Notes: generated from the letters alone by a model not told the origin. Positions 26,511 through 36,489 are shown, counted from the first letter of the stretch. The stretch: 64,000 nt of DNA from Actinomycetales bacterium (GCA_018969715.1 JAGWXT010000003.1:164344-228343); one strand, 5' to 3'. Translations and numbers: made by a program.

Positions 26511-27502
26511 CGCAGCACCTGCCCAGCCAGTGCTCGGGCCAGGGCGTACAGGCCGCTGAGTTCCACGCCACCGGTCAGCAGCGGCAGCTCGATGACGGGC
26601 AGGCCGATGGCGCTCACCGCTGCGCGCTGCTGCACGGCGAGCGCGGCCCGCTGCTCCGCCCGGCCACCCTCCGCCAGCAGTGACGTGGCGAACCGGTGCG
26701 CTCGATCCGGGGTGGCCACCACGCGGGCGGCGAGCAGGGCGGTGGCCACCGCCTGCGGATCGACCCCCGCGAGCCGCGCCCAGTCGTCCGTTGAGAGCGG
26801 ATCCTCCCGGACCTTGTTGACGATGACCGCCCCGGTCGGCAGTGATGCCGCCCGGAGTGACACCACCGCCTCGGCGGTCTCCACCACCGGCATCTCCTCC
26901 AGCAGGGTGACCAGGTGCACCATCGTCTGCGGGGAGGTGAGCACGTCCATCACCGAGTCGGCCTGATTGCGGATCGGGCCCACGCGCGCCAGCCCCGCCA
27001 CTTCGGCATTGACGTTGAGCACCTGGGTGATCCGCCCGGTCGGGGGTGCGTCGAGGACGACGGCATCGAAGTCGAAACCCGCCTCGGTGCGTCGCCGCAC
27101 CGCCTCGCAGGTCTTGCCCGTGAGCAGGACATCGCGCAGGCCCGGTGCAACGGTGGTGGCGAAGTCGATCGCCCCGATCCGGCGCAGGGCCGCCCCGGCG
27201 CGACGAAGGTTGTAGAAGGTCTCCAGGTAGTCGAGCAGGGCCTCCTCGGCATCCACCGCGAGGGCGATCACCTCACCACCGCCGGCGGCCGTTGCGACAT
27301 GCTGCTCGGTGTACGGCAGTGGTTCGATGTCGAACAGCGTGGCAATGCCCTGCCGCCCCTCCAACTCGACCAGCAGCACCCGGCGACCACCTCTGGCCAG
27401 GCAGAGGGCCAGCGCCCCGGCGACGACACTCTTGCCCACCCCGCCCTTGCCGGTCACAACATGCAGCCGCGCGGTGCCAAGGTCGATGACGGGACCGCTC
27501 AC
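26507..27502 (-). CDS. ArsA/GET3-like ATPase, first of pair
   Basis: 331 residues. LHVVTGKGGVGKSVVAGALALCLARGG is a ParA/GET3-type P-loop with the signature lysine. VLDAPPTGRITQVLNVN is the switch region, and LVELEGRQGIATLFDIEPLPY matches mycobacterial Rv3679 homologues. I choose the GTG at 27502 because a TACCGT box lies exactly 7 bases upstream; a GTG three codons earlier (27511) would fall inside the spacer. It heads the operon ArsA-ArsA-PBP-HAD-LhgO on the minus strand and is divergent from the DUF4177 gene. Confidence 0.88.
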   Translation of the reverse strand: MSGPVIDLGTARLHVVTGKGGVGKSVVAGALALCLARGGRRVLLVELEGRQGIATLFDIEPLPYTEQHVATAAGGGEVIALAVDAEEALLDYLETFYNLRRAGAALRRIGAIDFATTVAPGLRDVLLTGKTCEAVRRRTEAGFDFDAVVLDAPPTGRITQVLNVNAEVAGLARVGPIRNQADSVMDVLTSPQTMVHLVTLLEEMPVVETAEAVVSLRAASLPTGAVIVNKVREDPLSTDDWARLAGVDPQAVATALLAARVVATPDRAHRFATSLLAEGGRAEQRAALAVQQRAAVSAIGLPVIELPLLTGGVELSGLYALARALAGQVLR

Positions 27503-27509
27503 TGGCCCC

Positions 27510-27515
27510 ACGGTA
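27510..27515 (-). promoter_or_regulatory. -10 element for ArsA-PBP operon, leaderless
   Basis: TACCGT on the minus strand, 7 bases before the GTG at 27502. Confidence 0.55.
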
Positions 27516-27550
27516 GACCGGTTGGCCCATCGCTACCACCGCGCAGCCGG

Positions 27551-27556
27551 TAGGCT
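27551..27556 (+). promoter_or_regulatory. -10 element for DUF4177-RidA-MBL operon
   Basis: TAGGCT, 7 bases before the ATG at 27564. Confidence 0.6.
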
Positions 27557-27563
27557 CGTCGTC

Positions 27564-27722
27564 ATGGCCGCCTGGGAGTACGCAACCGTTCCGCTGCTCG
27601 TTCACGCCACCAAGCAGATTCTCGACACCTGGGGGTCTGACGGCTGGGAGCTCGTCACCGTCCTGCCCGGACCTGGCCCCGAATCCCTGGTCGCCTACTT
27701 CAAGCGACCGGTCGGCGGCTGA
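27564..27722 (+). CDS. DUF4177-type small protein
   Basis: 52 residues: MAAWEYATVPLLVHATKQIL, then a conserved GWELVTVLPG segment. This is the small protein found between the ArsA pair and RidA in actinobacteria (Rv3678A position). It is likely a single small beta-alpha fold; no function is known. The start is set by the TAGGCT box 7 bases upstream. RidA follows after 1 base. Confidence 0.85.
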   Translation: MAAWEYATVPLLVHATKQILDTWGSDGWELVTVLPGPGPESLVAYFKRPVGG

Positions 27723-27723
27723 G

Positions 27724-28230
27724 GTGGCAGGGCCCGGGCTGCTGGCGCGGTTGGCCCAGTGCGGGCTGAACCTGCCCACGGTCGCCGCACCCCTCGCGTC
27801 CTATGTTCCCGCCCGGCGCGTCGGGGGGCTCGTCCTGACCTCGGGTCAACTGCCGCTCGTGGACGGGGTGCTGACGGTCACCGGGTTGGTGGTTGCGGAG
27901 GGGGCAACGCCGCCCGCGGGGGTCTCCCTGCCGTGCGTCACCCCGGCGCAGGCGCATGCCGCCGCCCGAGTCTGTGCCCTCAACGCCCTCGCCGCTGCTG
28001 CGGCGGCGGTGGCAGACCCCGACCAGATCGTCAGCGTTGTCCGCGTGGTCGGCTACGTCGCCAGTGCCCCGGACTTCACCGGCCAGCCGGCCGTGGTCAA
28101 TGGGGCCAGCGACCTGCTGCTGGAGGTGTTCGGCGAGCAGGGTCGCCACGCCCGCAGTGCCATCGGTGTGGCCGCACTGCCATTGGGCGCGCCGGTTGAA
28201 CTTGAGCTCACCGTTGAGGTGCGTGACTGA
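27724..28230 (+). CDS. RidA/YjgF family protein
   Basis: 168 residues. LTSGQLPLVDGVL and VVRVVGYVASAPDFTGQPAVVNGASDLLLEVFGEQGRHARSAIGVAALPLGAPVELE cover the chorismate-mutase-like fold of RidA proteins. The conserved arginine and final ExELTVEV strand are seen (HARSAIGVAALP; VELELTVEV). Canonical RidA hydrolyses reactive enamines and imines from threonine or serine dehydratase. This longer actinobacterial subgroup (Rv3678c-like) has an added N-terminus, so the substrate is uncertain. GTG start just after DUF4177. Confidence 0.85.
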   Translation: MAGPGLLARLAQCGLNLPTVAAPLASYVPARRVGGLVLTSGQLPLVDGVLTVTGLVVAEGATPPAGVSLPCVTPAQAHAAARVCALNALAAAAAAVADPDQIVSVVRVVGYVASAPDFTGQPAVVNGASDLLLEVFGEQGRHARSAIGVAALPLGAPVELELTVEVRD

Positions 28231-28262
28231 ACCTCGGCAGCGGGCGGGTCACCGAGCACACG

Positions 28263-29069
28263 GTGCGCCTGCGGGTGGACAACCCCGGCCCGATGACGCT
28301 CGATGGCACGAACACCTGGCTGGTCATCACCCCAGCTGACCCAGCGACGGCGATCATCGTCGACCCCGGTCCGCTTGATGATCGCCACCTCACCTCGGTG
28401 GTGGCCGCCGCCGAGGACTACCGAACCCGGATCGCACTGATCGTCCTCACCCACCATCATCGCGACCACGCCGGGGGCGCACTCCAGTTGGCGACGCTCA
28501 CCGGCGCACCGGTCCGGGCGGCAGCCGCCCAGCTGTGTGCCGCCGGTGAACCCCTGACGGACGGTGAGTGGCTTGGCGGGTCAGCGGGCGGGCTGCCCGC
28601 GGACGGCCTGCAGGTCATCACCACGCCCGGGCACACACCCGACTCGGTCTGCCTGTACCTGCCGGTCGATCGGGTGCTCCTCAGTGGGGACACCGTGCTC
28701 GGATCGGGAATGACCGTGATCGCGCACCCCGAAGGCTCCCTTGCCGACTATCTCGCCTCGCTGGACCGGCTGACGGCCCTGGTCGACGACGACCTCCTGT
28801 TACCCGGACACGGTCCGGTGCGCGGCGCAGCCGGGACGCTGGCGGCCTACCGGCACCATCGCGCCGAGCGGCTCAGCATGGTGCGCGCTGCCCTCGCGGC
28901 AGGTGCGACGGCGCTGCCCGAGCTCCTGGCCGCCGTCTACCCGGGATTGGCGGAGTCCCTGCGGCCGGCAGCCGAGGCGAGCCTGCTGGCCCACCTGCAC
29001 TACCTCGATGGGCCGGGCGTGGGTGATGGGGGTGCCGCGGGGTGTGAATCGGGGGCCGGGCGTGGGTGA
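28263..29069 (+). CDS. metallo-beta-lactamase-fold hydrolase
   Basis: 268 residues. DNPGPMTLDGTNTWLV precedes the zinc motif VLTHHHRDHAGGA near residue 65, and ITTPGHTPDSVCLYLP with LSGDTVLGSG gives the remaining ligands. LLPGHGPVRGAAGTLAAYRHHRAERL is typical of LACTB2/glyoxalase-II-like hydrolases (Rv3677c position). The only ordinary start in the frame is the GTG at 28263; a CTG at 28227 overlapping the RidA stop would give a longer N-terminus more like homologues, so the true start is open. The C-terminus runs into a 43-base tandem duplication and ends in a glycine-rich tail. Confidence 0.85.
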   Translation: MRLRVDNPGPMTLDGTNTWLVITPADPATAIIVDPGPLDDRHLTSVVAAAEDYRTRIALIVLTHHHRDHAGGALQLATLTGAPVRAAAAQLCAAGEPLTDGEWLGGSAGGLPADGLQVITTPGHTPDSVCLYLPVDRVLLSGDTVLGSGMTVIAHPEGSLADYLASLDRLTALVDDDLLLPGHGPVRGAAGTLAAYRHHRAERLSMVRAALAAGATALPELLAAVYPGLAESLRPAAEASLLAHLHYLDGPGVGDGGAAGCESGAGRG

Positions 29070-29095
29070 TGGGGGTGCCGCGGGGTGTGAATCGG
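29010..29095 (+). repeat. 43-base tandem duplication over MBL 3' end
   Basis: The segment 29010-29052 recurs at 29053-29095. The stop codon used (29067-29069) lies in the second copy because the period is not a multiple of three. Confidence 0.93.
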
Positions 29096-29115
29096 GACGG
29101 GCGGGAGCCCCCGCC

Positions 29116-29790
29116 TCACCGAGCCCGGCGCTGCAGTCGCTCGATGTCGATCAGCAGCACTGAGCGCTGCTCCAGGCGGATCCACCCGCGCTGCCCGAAG
29201 TCCGCCAGCGCCTTGTTCACCGTCTCCCGCGAGGCGCCGACAAGTTGGGCTAGCTCCTCCTGCGTCATGTCATGGGTTACCAGCAGGCCACGGGAGGTCT
29301 GCGAACCGAAGCGCTCACTGAGGTCAAGCAGCGCCTTCGCAACCCGACCCGGCACATCGCTGAAGACGAGATCGGCGAGGGTCTCATTGGTCCGCCGGAG
29401 GCGATGTGCCAGTGCCTGCAGCAGCGACTCGGCCACCTCGGGTCGGCCGGTCAGCCATGGTCGCAGTCCCTCATGGCTCAGCCCGGCGACGCGCGAGTCG
29501 GTGATCGCCGTGGCCGTGCTCATGCGGGGCCCCGGATCAAACAGCGACAGCTCCCCGAACATCTCCCCGGGGCCGAGGACGGCCAAGAGCGACTCCCGGC
29601 CATCACCGGAGGTGGTTCCCAGCTTGATCTTGCCCAGGAGGATCACGTAGAGGGTGTTTCCTGGCTCGCCCTCATCGAATAGGACTGACCCGCGCGGCAG
29701 GTCGACCTCGAACATCGATCGCCGCAGTGCGTCGGCCCCCGAGGTGTCGAGAGCCATGAAGAGCGGACTGCCGCTCAGCACATCTTCCAT
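29116..29790 (-). CDS. crp: cAMP receptor protein-type regulator
   Basis: 224 residues, the same length as mycobacterial CRP. The cyclic-nucleotide domain has LPRGSVLFDEGEPG and the phosphate-binding cassette FGELSLFDPGPRMSTA (79-94, with E80 and R89). The C-terminal winged helix has MTQEELAQLVGASRETVNKALADF (176-198). The ATG at 29790 is chosen over the longer open frame because it gives the family length and is preceded by GGGAG five bases upstream. Divergent from nth, as in mycobacteria. The product is a global regulator; candidate targets cannot be listed from this sequence alone. Confidence 0.95.
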   Translation of the reverse strand: MEDVLSGSPLFMALDTSGADALRRSMFEVDLPRGSVLFDEGEPGNTLYVILLGKIKLGTTSGDGRESLLAVLGPGEMFGELSLFDPGPRMSTATAITDSRVAGLSHEGLRPWLTGRPEVAESLLQALAHRLRRTNETLADLVFSDVPGRVAKALLDLSERFGSQTSRGLLVTHDMTQEELAQLVGASRETVNKALADFGQRGWIRLEQRSVLLIDIERLQRRAR

Positions 29791-29880
29791 ATCGGCTCCC
29801 AGCGTCCCATACGTCCCATCAGCGTAGATGTTGGGGCGGTTGGATGGGCACGCCACACCACGTGCGGATCGTCACCGGCC

Positions 29881-29886
29881 TACCCT
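29881..29886 (+). promoter_or_regulatory. -10 element for nth operon, leaderless
   Basis: TACCCT, 6 bases before the ATG at 29893. Confidence 0.55.
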
Positions 29887-29892
29887 GAGGTG

Positions 29893-30639
29893 ATGGTGGC
29901 CATCGGGCAGGTGGACCCGGAGGTGATGGTGACCAGGGGGCACGCCCCCGTCGTCACGGACGGCGGCCGCCACCTGGCACGGCGAACGCTGCGAACCCTC
30001 GCTCGCTGCTACCCCGAGGCCCGGTGCGAACTGGACCACGCCACTCCACTGCAACTGCTCATCGCGACGATCCTCTCGGCGCAGAGCACCGATGCCCGCG
30101 TCAATCGGGTGACACCTGCCCTGTTCGCGCAGTACCCGACCGCGGCTGACCTTGCGGCGGCGGACGCGTCGGCGGTTGCCGCACTCATTGCCCCCACCGG
30201 GCTGGCCCCGACCAAGGCCGGATACCTCATCGGTTCGGCGCAGCGACTGTGCACCGACCACGGCGGCGAGGTGCCGCGCGACCTGGTTGCCCTCACGGCC
30301 CTGCCGGGCGTGGGGCGCAAGACCGCCAATGTGGTTCTCGGCACCGCCTTCGGTGTGCCCGGTATCACCGTCGACACCCATGTCGGCCGGGTGGCACGTC
30401 GACTGGGGTGGACGGTCCACTCCGACCCGGTCCGCGCGGAGGCCGATATCTCCGCGCTGCTGCCGCGACGGACGTGGACCCAGGCCAGCCACCTGCTCAT
30501 CTGGCATGGCCGGCGCCGCTGCCATGCTCGTCGACCCGCCTGCGGCGCCTGTCCCCTTCGGCAGTGTCCAAGTCGAGGTCTTGGGCCGACCGATCCGGTC
30601 GTCGCCGGCAGCCTTGTGCGCCAGCAGTCGCGCCGGTGA
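29893..30639 (+). CDS. nth: endonuclease III
   Basis: A base-excision repair glycosylase/AP lyase, 248 residues. ATILSAQSTDARVN is the minor-groove reading segment. The HhH-GPD block LPGVGRKTANVVL supplies the catalytic lysine, and VDTHVGRVARRL the aspartate. The iron-sulphur cysteines are C210, C217, C220 and C225, spaced C-X6-C-X2-C-X4-C, one residue shorter in the last loop than the usual X5. Start ATG at 29893 follows a TACCCT box. The stop overlaps the NUDIX start (GTGA). Confidence 0.94.
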   Translation: MVAIGQVDPEVMVTRGHAPVVTDGGRHLARRTLRTLARCYPEARCELDHATPLQLLIATILSAQSTDARVNRVTPALFAQYPTAADLAAADASAVAALIAPTGLAPTKAGYLIGSAQRLCTDHGGEVPRDLVALTALPGVGRKTANVVLGTAFGVPGITVDTHVGRVARRLGWTVHSDPVRAEADISALLPRRTWTQASHLLIWHGRRRCHARRPACGACPLRQCPSRGLGPTDPVVAGSLVRQQSRR

Positions 30640-31307
30640 CCGGTCCCGGTGGGCCGGCCCTGAGTGAGTGCCCTGCGTGGCTGACCGCGGTGGCTGGCCT
30701 CTCCCCGGTGGTCGATCCGGTGTGGGCACGCCGACCACGCCAGCGACCGGCCCGCCCCGGAGCGGTGCTGATCCTGTTCGCGCCAGGCCCGCCATCGGCC
30801 GACCCCGCCCTCGACACGCGGCTGGTGTTGATCCGACGTGCGCACTCCCTGCGCGCCCATGCTGGACAGGTGGCCTTTCCCGGGGGTGCGCTGGACGCCG
30901 GTGATTCCTCGCCCGCGGCAGCGGCGGTGCGCGAGGCGGGGGAGGAGATCGGCCTTGACCCACGCGGGGTATCGGTGCTCACCACCTGGCCGGCGATCGA
31001 CGTGCCGGTCAGCGGGTATGCCGTCCACCCCGTCCTCGCATGGCAGGACGTGCCAGCTCCCCTCGGTGTGCGGCAGCCGGCGGAGGTGGCGGAGGTGTTC
31101 GAGGTGACGATCCGGGACCTTATTGAGCCCGCTCACCGGCTTCGGGTGCGCCTCCCGGAGGGGACGATGGGTCCGGCCTTCCGCGTCGACGATCGCCTGA
31201 TCTGGGGGTTCACCGGGGGCGTCCTGGACCGGCTGCTGGATCTCGCCGGGCTCGCCGAGCCGTGGGCTGAGACACGGGTGGAGGACCTGCCGGTGGGGCG
31301 GCCATGA
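30636..31307 (+). CDS. NUDIX hydrolase, CoA pyrophosphatase-like
   Basis: 223 residues from the GTG overlapping the nth stop. LVLIRRAHSLRAHAGQVAFPGG matches the extra motif upstream of the NUDIX box in NudL/CoA pyrophosphatases, and VREAGEEIGLDPRG is the metal-binding core of the box (R99, E100, E103, E104). It probably hydrolyses CoA or related dinucleotides; position corresponds to Rv3672c. The last codons lie in a 23-base duplicated segment shared with the start of the next gene. Confidence 0.87.
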   Translation: MTGPGGPALSECPAWLTAVAGLSPVVDPVWARRPRQRPARPGAVLILFAPGPPSADPALDTRLVLIRRAHSLRAHAGQVAFPGGALDAGDSSPAAAAVREAGEEIGLDPRGVSVLTTWPAIDVPVSGYAVHPVLAWQDVPAPLGVRQPAEVAEVFEVTIRDLIEPAHRLRVRLPEGTMGPAFRVDDRLIWGFTGGVLDRLLDLAGLAEPWAETRVEDLPVGRP

Positions 31308-31335
31308 GCAATCTGCCGGTGGGGCGGCCATGAGC
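31287..31335 (+). repeat. 23-base duplication at the NUDIX/MarP junction
   Basis: 31287-31309 and 31313-31335 are identical (period 26). Copy one holds the NUDIX stop; copy two holds the ATG of the next gene. Copy one therefore also carries an ATG (31304) opening a 9-residue ORF, MSNLPVGRP, which stops just before 31335. Confidence 0.93.
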
Positions 31336-32535
31336 GGGGAGGCGCTGCGCCAGTGGGGAGCGCTCGATCTCGCGCTGATGGCTGCCGGCCTGCTGGCGGT
31401 TGTGCTGGGCTGGCGACGCGGGGCGATCCGCACCGCACTGGCCCTGCTCGGCTCGGTCATCGGCGCTGTGGCAGCCTTCACGGCCCTCGGCGTGGTCAAC
31501 GACCAGTTCCCCATCGCCCTGCCGCGGCCCATGCTGCTCGTCCTGGGGGTGCTCATCGGCGCCGCCATCGGCGCATCGGTCCTCGGCTGGCTGTCGATGT
31601 TCATCGTCTCCGGCCTGTCGGTGATCCCGGGGGTGCGCGTGATGGATCGGGCGGCGGGGGCCGTCATCGGACTATCCGCGGTGGCGATCATCGGCTGGTG
31701 GGCGGCATCCCTGCTCGCCCTCGTCCCCATCCCGGCCGTTGCGGCACCCGTGGCCGGCTCCCGGCTCGTCCCCACCCTCGACCTGCTGATGCCGCGCCCC
31801 GTCCGGGACGGGTCGGCATGGCTGGGCCAGCAGATCGGCGGCGACTGGATGACCGAGCGGTTCATGGGCATCGTCACCGGCCCCACCGCCTCGGCGCCGT
31901 CACCGGTGGTGACGATCGTGCCGTCGACGGTCGAGGCGGCCATTCCCGCGACCGTCCGGGTCGATGCGGCTGCCCCTGCATGCAATGCGCTGACCTCGGT
32001 GAGCGGGTTCATCGTCGGGCCCTCGCGCGTGCTCACCGTCGGCCATGCAATCGCCGGCAGCGAGGTTGTCGTTGTGCGACCCGCCGGACGCGGCGCCCCC
32101 CGCCCGGCGATCGTGGTCGGCCTCGATCGGGTTCGGGATGTCGCCGTCCTCGAGGTCACCGGGTTGACGGCCGCACCCCTGCCGCTTGCCGGTCCCGCCA
32201 CCCGGGGGGAGCCGGTGACCGTGCTCGGCTACGCCGGCGGCGCGGGGGTGCGCCCGGTGTCGGCGACGGTGGTCCGCCGCTCCCGGGTCCAGGCCACCGA
32301 CATCGACGGCCGCCAGCCGCGCGCCCGCACGATGGTCGTCCTCGCCATGCGCGCGCGGGCGGGGGACGCGGGGGCGGCGGTGCTCAACGAGTCCGGCAGT
32401 GCCATCGGCATGGTCACCGCGGGGGGGCCGGCGGGGACGCAGACCGCCTTCGCCCTGCCTGCCGGAACGCTAGGGCCGATCGCCGATGCGGCTGGCAGTC
32501 GGCCCGTTGACACCGGTGCCTGCGCTGGCCGCTGA
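31330..32535 (+). CDS. MarP-like membrane protein, serine-protease domain with catalytic Ser replaced
   Basis: 401 residues in the place of mycobacterial marP (Rv3671c). Four hydrophobic helices lie between residues 12 and 138 (CvpA-like), followed by a trypsin-like domain. The histidine is kept (H239 in LTVGHAIAG) and the aspartate is kept (D270 in RVRDVAVLEV). The nucleophile position reads AGDAGAAVL where GNSGGP or GDSGGP is expected, so alanine A347 (codon 32368-32370) stands for serine. Two cysteines, C218 and C398, correspond to the redox disulphide described for MarP. The protein is therefore predicted to be folded but proteolytically dead, a pseudoprotease or binding protein. Its 3' end overlaps the convergent holin-like gene by 66 bases. 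Confidence 0.85.
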   Translation: MSGEALRQWGALDLALMAAGLLAVVLGWRRGAIRTALALLGSVIGAVAAFTALGVVNDQFPIALPRPMLLVLGVLIGAAIGASVLGWLSMFIVSGLSVIPGVRVMDRAAGAVIGLSAVAIIGWWAASLLALVPIPAVAAPVAGSRLVPTLDLLMPRPVRDGSAWLGQQIGGDWMTERFMGIVTGPTASAPSPVVTIVPSTVEAAIPATVRVDAAAPACNALTSVSGFIVGPSRVLTVGHAIAGSEVVVVRPAGRGAPRPAIVVGLDRVRDVAVLEVTGLTAAPLPLAGPATRGEPVTVLGYAGGAGVRPVSATVVRRSRVQATDIDGRQPRARTMVVLAMRARAGDAGAAVLNESGSAIGMVTAGGPAGTQTAFALPAGTLGPIADAAGSRPVDTGACAGR

Positions 32536-33036
32536 CGCCTGGTCGCCCGTGGGCAGTCCGCTGAAGCTCCGGTCGAGCACCCGCATCACGACGTAGGGGG
32601 TGATGAGGATGGTGACGACCGTCAGCGCCCGGCCCTGCAGGCGACGTGCGGTGGGTTCGGACATCTCCTCCGCGGCGGCGCGATCCCGTCGCCGAGCGGG
32701 TATCGCGATCAGCAGGATCGCCGCGGTGATGAGCAGGATCGCCAGCAGCGTGAGCGCGCCCGCGACGATGGCGAACGCTGCGGCGGCCGGCACCCCGGCA
32801 CTGATCAGGCCGTAGGCGGACGCGAACAGCCCCATCAGCCCGGCACTGGACAGCAGGACGACCGCCAACCCGATGAGCAGTCCGCTCACCGCAGAGCGGA
32901 CCGCCGCCGAGACCAGTCGCGCCTGGATCAGGGTGATCTCGGCGCGGATCAGGATCGCCAGATCGGAGAGGATCCCGGCGAGGATCTGCTGCAGCGGTGG
33001 CCGACCCCCGGCCGGGGTTGGGGATCCCGGCCTCAC
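32470..33036 (-). CDS. phage-holin-like membrane protein (actinobacterial holin family)
   Basis: 188 residues. ILAGILSDLAILIRAEITLIQARL is the amphipathic N-terminal helix, followed by two long hydrophobic segments (about residues 45-75 and 80-105) and a charged C-terminus. This matches the actinobacterial phage_holin_3_6-type family found at the Rv3669 position; despite its name it is a chromosomal protein of unknown role. The GTG start overlaps the nhaA stop (GTGA) and also lies 6 bases after a TACCCT box within nhaA, so it may be both co-translated and independently transcribed. The last 66 bases overlap the marP-like gene on the other strand. Confidence 0.75.
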   Translation of the reverse strand: MRPGSPTPAGGRPPLQQILAGILSDLAILIRAEITLIQARLVSAAVRSAVSGLLIGLAVVLLSSAGLMGLFASAYGLISAGVPAAAAFAIVAGALTLLAILLITAAILLIAIPARRRDRAAAEEMSEPTARRLQGRALTVVTILITPYVVMRVLDRSFSGLPTGDQASAASAGTGVNGPTASRIGDRP

Positions 33037-34338
33037 GCGGGCAGGGTACCGTCCGCCGGATCGTCGACGACGTCCGGGAGCCAGTCCCGTCCAGAGTCGG
33101 CTGCCGCAATGCGCCGGTAGGCCCGCGCTCGCAGGCGCAGCAGGATCACCGCGCAGCCCGCGGCGATGATGCTGCCGGTGAGGATGCCCACCTTTCCCTC
33201 GGCAAGCAGGGTCAGCCCACTCGCCCCCGCAGGTGTGCTCGCCTCGAATGCGAGCTCGTTGATCAGCAGCGACACGGTGAAGCCGATGCCCGCGAGCACC
33301 CCGACGGCGACCACATCCAGCCAGGTGAGCATCTCGTTCAGGCGCGCTCGCGTCAGCGAGGTCGTCAGCCACGCCCCGAGCAGAACGCCCACCGGCTTGC
33401 CGACGACGAGGGCGATGGCGATGGCGAGTGCAACCGGCTCCGTGGCAGCGCCGATCAGGCTCGTCCCGCGCAGGTCCACGCCGGCGGCGAACAGGGCGAA
33501 CACCGGGATCGCGATGAAGGCCGACCATGGGTGCAGGCGATGCTGCAGCCGGTCGGCGGGGCTGCTCACCTCACCCGGATCGGTGCGCAGCCGGGTCAGC
33601 AGGGCCAGCGCGACCCCGGCAACGGTTGCGTGGACACCGCTCTCGTGGACGAGGTACCACACCGCGGCGGCGAGCGGAACGTAGAGCCAGGCACTGCGTA
33701 CCCGCTGGCGTTGCAGCAGCCAGTAGCACAGCAGCAGGCCGGCGGCCGCGAGCAGGGCCAGGGCGTTGAGGGAGTCGGTATAGGCAACCGCGATGACGGT
33801 GATCGCACCCAGGTCGTCGATGACCGCCAAGGCGAGCAGGAACGCACGCAGGGCGGCGGGGAGGTTGCGGCCGGCGACGGCGAGCACCCCGAGGGCGAAG
33901 GCGATGTCGGTTGCCATGGGGATGCCCCAGCCCATACCTGCCCCCGGCCGGTCGCCGGCGAGGGCCAGGTACAGCAGGGCCGGCACGATCATCCCGCCGA
34001 GGGCCGCGGCGATCGGCACCACCGCCTGCGAGAAGCGGCGCAGGGTGCCGACCAGGAACTCGTGCTTGAGCTCCAGGCCCGCGACGAAGAAGAACAGGGC
34101 CAGCACCGCATCGGCGGCCCAGGTGCCCAGGGTGAGGTTGAGGTGCAGCGCTGCCGGGCCGACCCGCAGGTTGACCATCGCGGTGTAGGCGTCCCCCCAG
34201 GGGGAGTTCGCCCACAGCAGGGCGGTGACCGCTGCGAGCAGCAGGATCCCGCCGCCGACCGTCTCATCGCGGAGCACTCGGGCCAGCCAGCGTCGCTCGC
34301 GCGACTCCAGCCGATCGAAGACGACCGGGTGCCCCGCG

Positions 34339-34355
<17 letters not shown>
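33033..34355 (-). CDS. nhaA: Na+/H+ antiporter NhaA
   Basis: 440 residues, about twelve transmembrane helices. It exports sodium in exchange for protons. The family signatures are FFFVAGLELKHEF (about 88-100), PMATDIAFALGVL with D150, and LALAVIDDLGAI with the ion-binding pair D180-D181. The GTG at 34355 overlaps the acsA 3' end by 17 bases, so the two are co-transcribed. The C-terminus is arginine-rich and cytosolic. Confidence 0.94.
33043..33048 (-). promoter_or_regulatory. -10-like element for holin-like gene
   Basis: TACCCT on the minus strand inside nhaA, 6 bases before the GTG at 33036. Confidence 0.4.
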
Positions 34356-36303
<1,948 letters not shown>

Positions 36304-36370
36304 GGGTGGCTCCTCTCACATCGTGCTCCCGCGCCGCTCAACGCCGCTGGCTGGGGAGTCCAGGTGGCCC

Positions 36371-36385
36371 GTGACCTCACGTGAG
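36371..36385. promoter_or_regulatory. two overlapping short palindromes upstream of acsA
   Basis: GTGACCTCAC (36371-36380, arms GTGA and TCAC) and the perfect palindrome CTCACGTGAG (36376-36385) overlap. They lie about 70-80 bases before the acsA ATG and abut the 21-base array. Arm spacing does not fit the CRP consensus (N6), so the binding protein is unknown. Confidence 0.4.
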
Positions 36386-36489
36386 TCTCGCCCACGGGGA
36401 CACAAGTCTCGCCCATGAGGACACAAGATCCGCCCGCGAGGAAACAAGATCCGCCCGCGAGGAAACAAGCTCCGTCCATGAGGAAACTA
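36385..36489. repeat. five 21-base tandem units between acsA and the Fic-like gene
   Basis: Units at 36385-36405, 36406-36426, 36427-36447, 36448-36468 and 36469-36489. Units 3 and 4 are identical; the others differ at several positions but share the CGCCC or CGTCC core followed by a GAGGA(A/C)AC-like end. The last unit runs into the TAGCCT -10 box of the rightward gene. The array is open in several frames with a 7-residue period, but no start or Shine-Dalgarno sequence makes it look coding. The rest of 36304-36384 shows nothing beyond the palindromes. Confidence 0.9.

Noticed and set aside
36371..36380. A CRP binding site upstream of acsA
   Set aside because: GTGA and TCAC arms are separated by 2 bases, whereas CRP of this type needs 6.
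36385..36489. The 21-base array as a CRISPR locus or a small coding gene
   Set aside because: The units are contiguous with no spacers, and there are no cas genes. Open frames with a 7-residue period exist on both strands only because 21 is divisible by three; none has a credible start.
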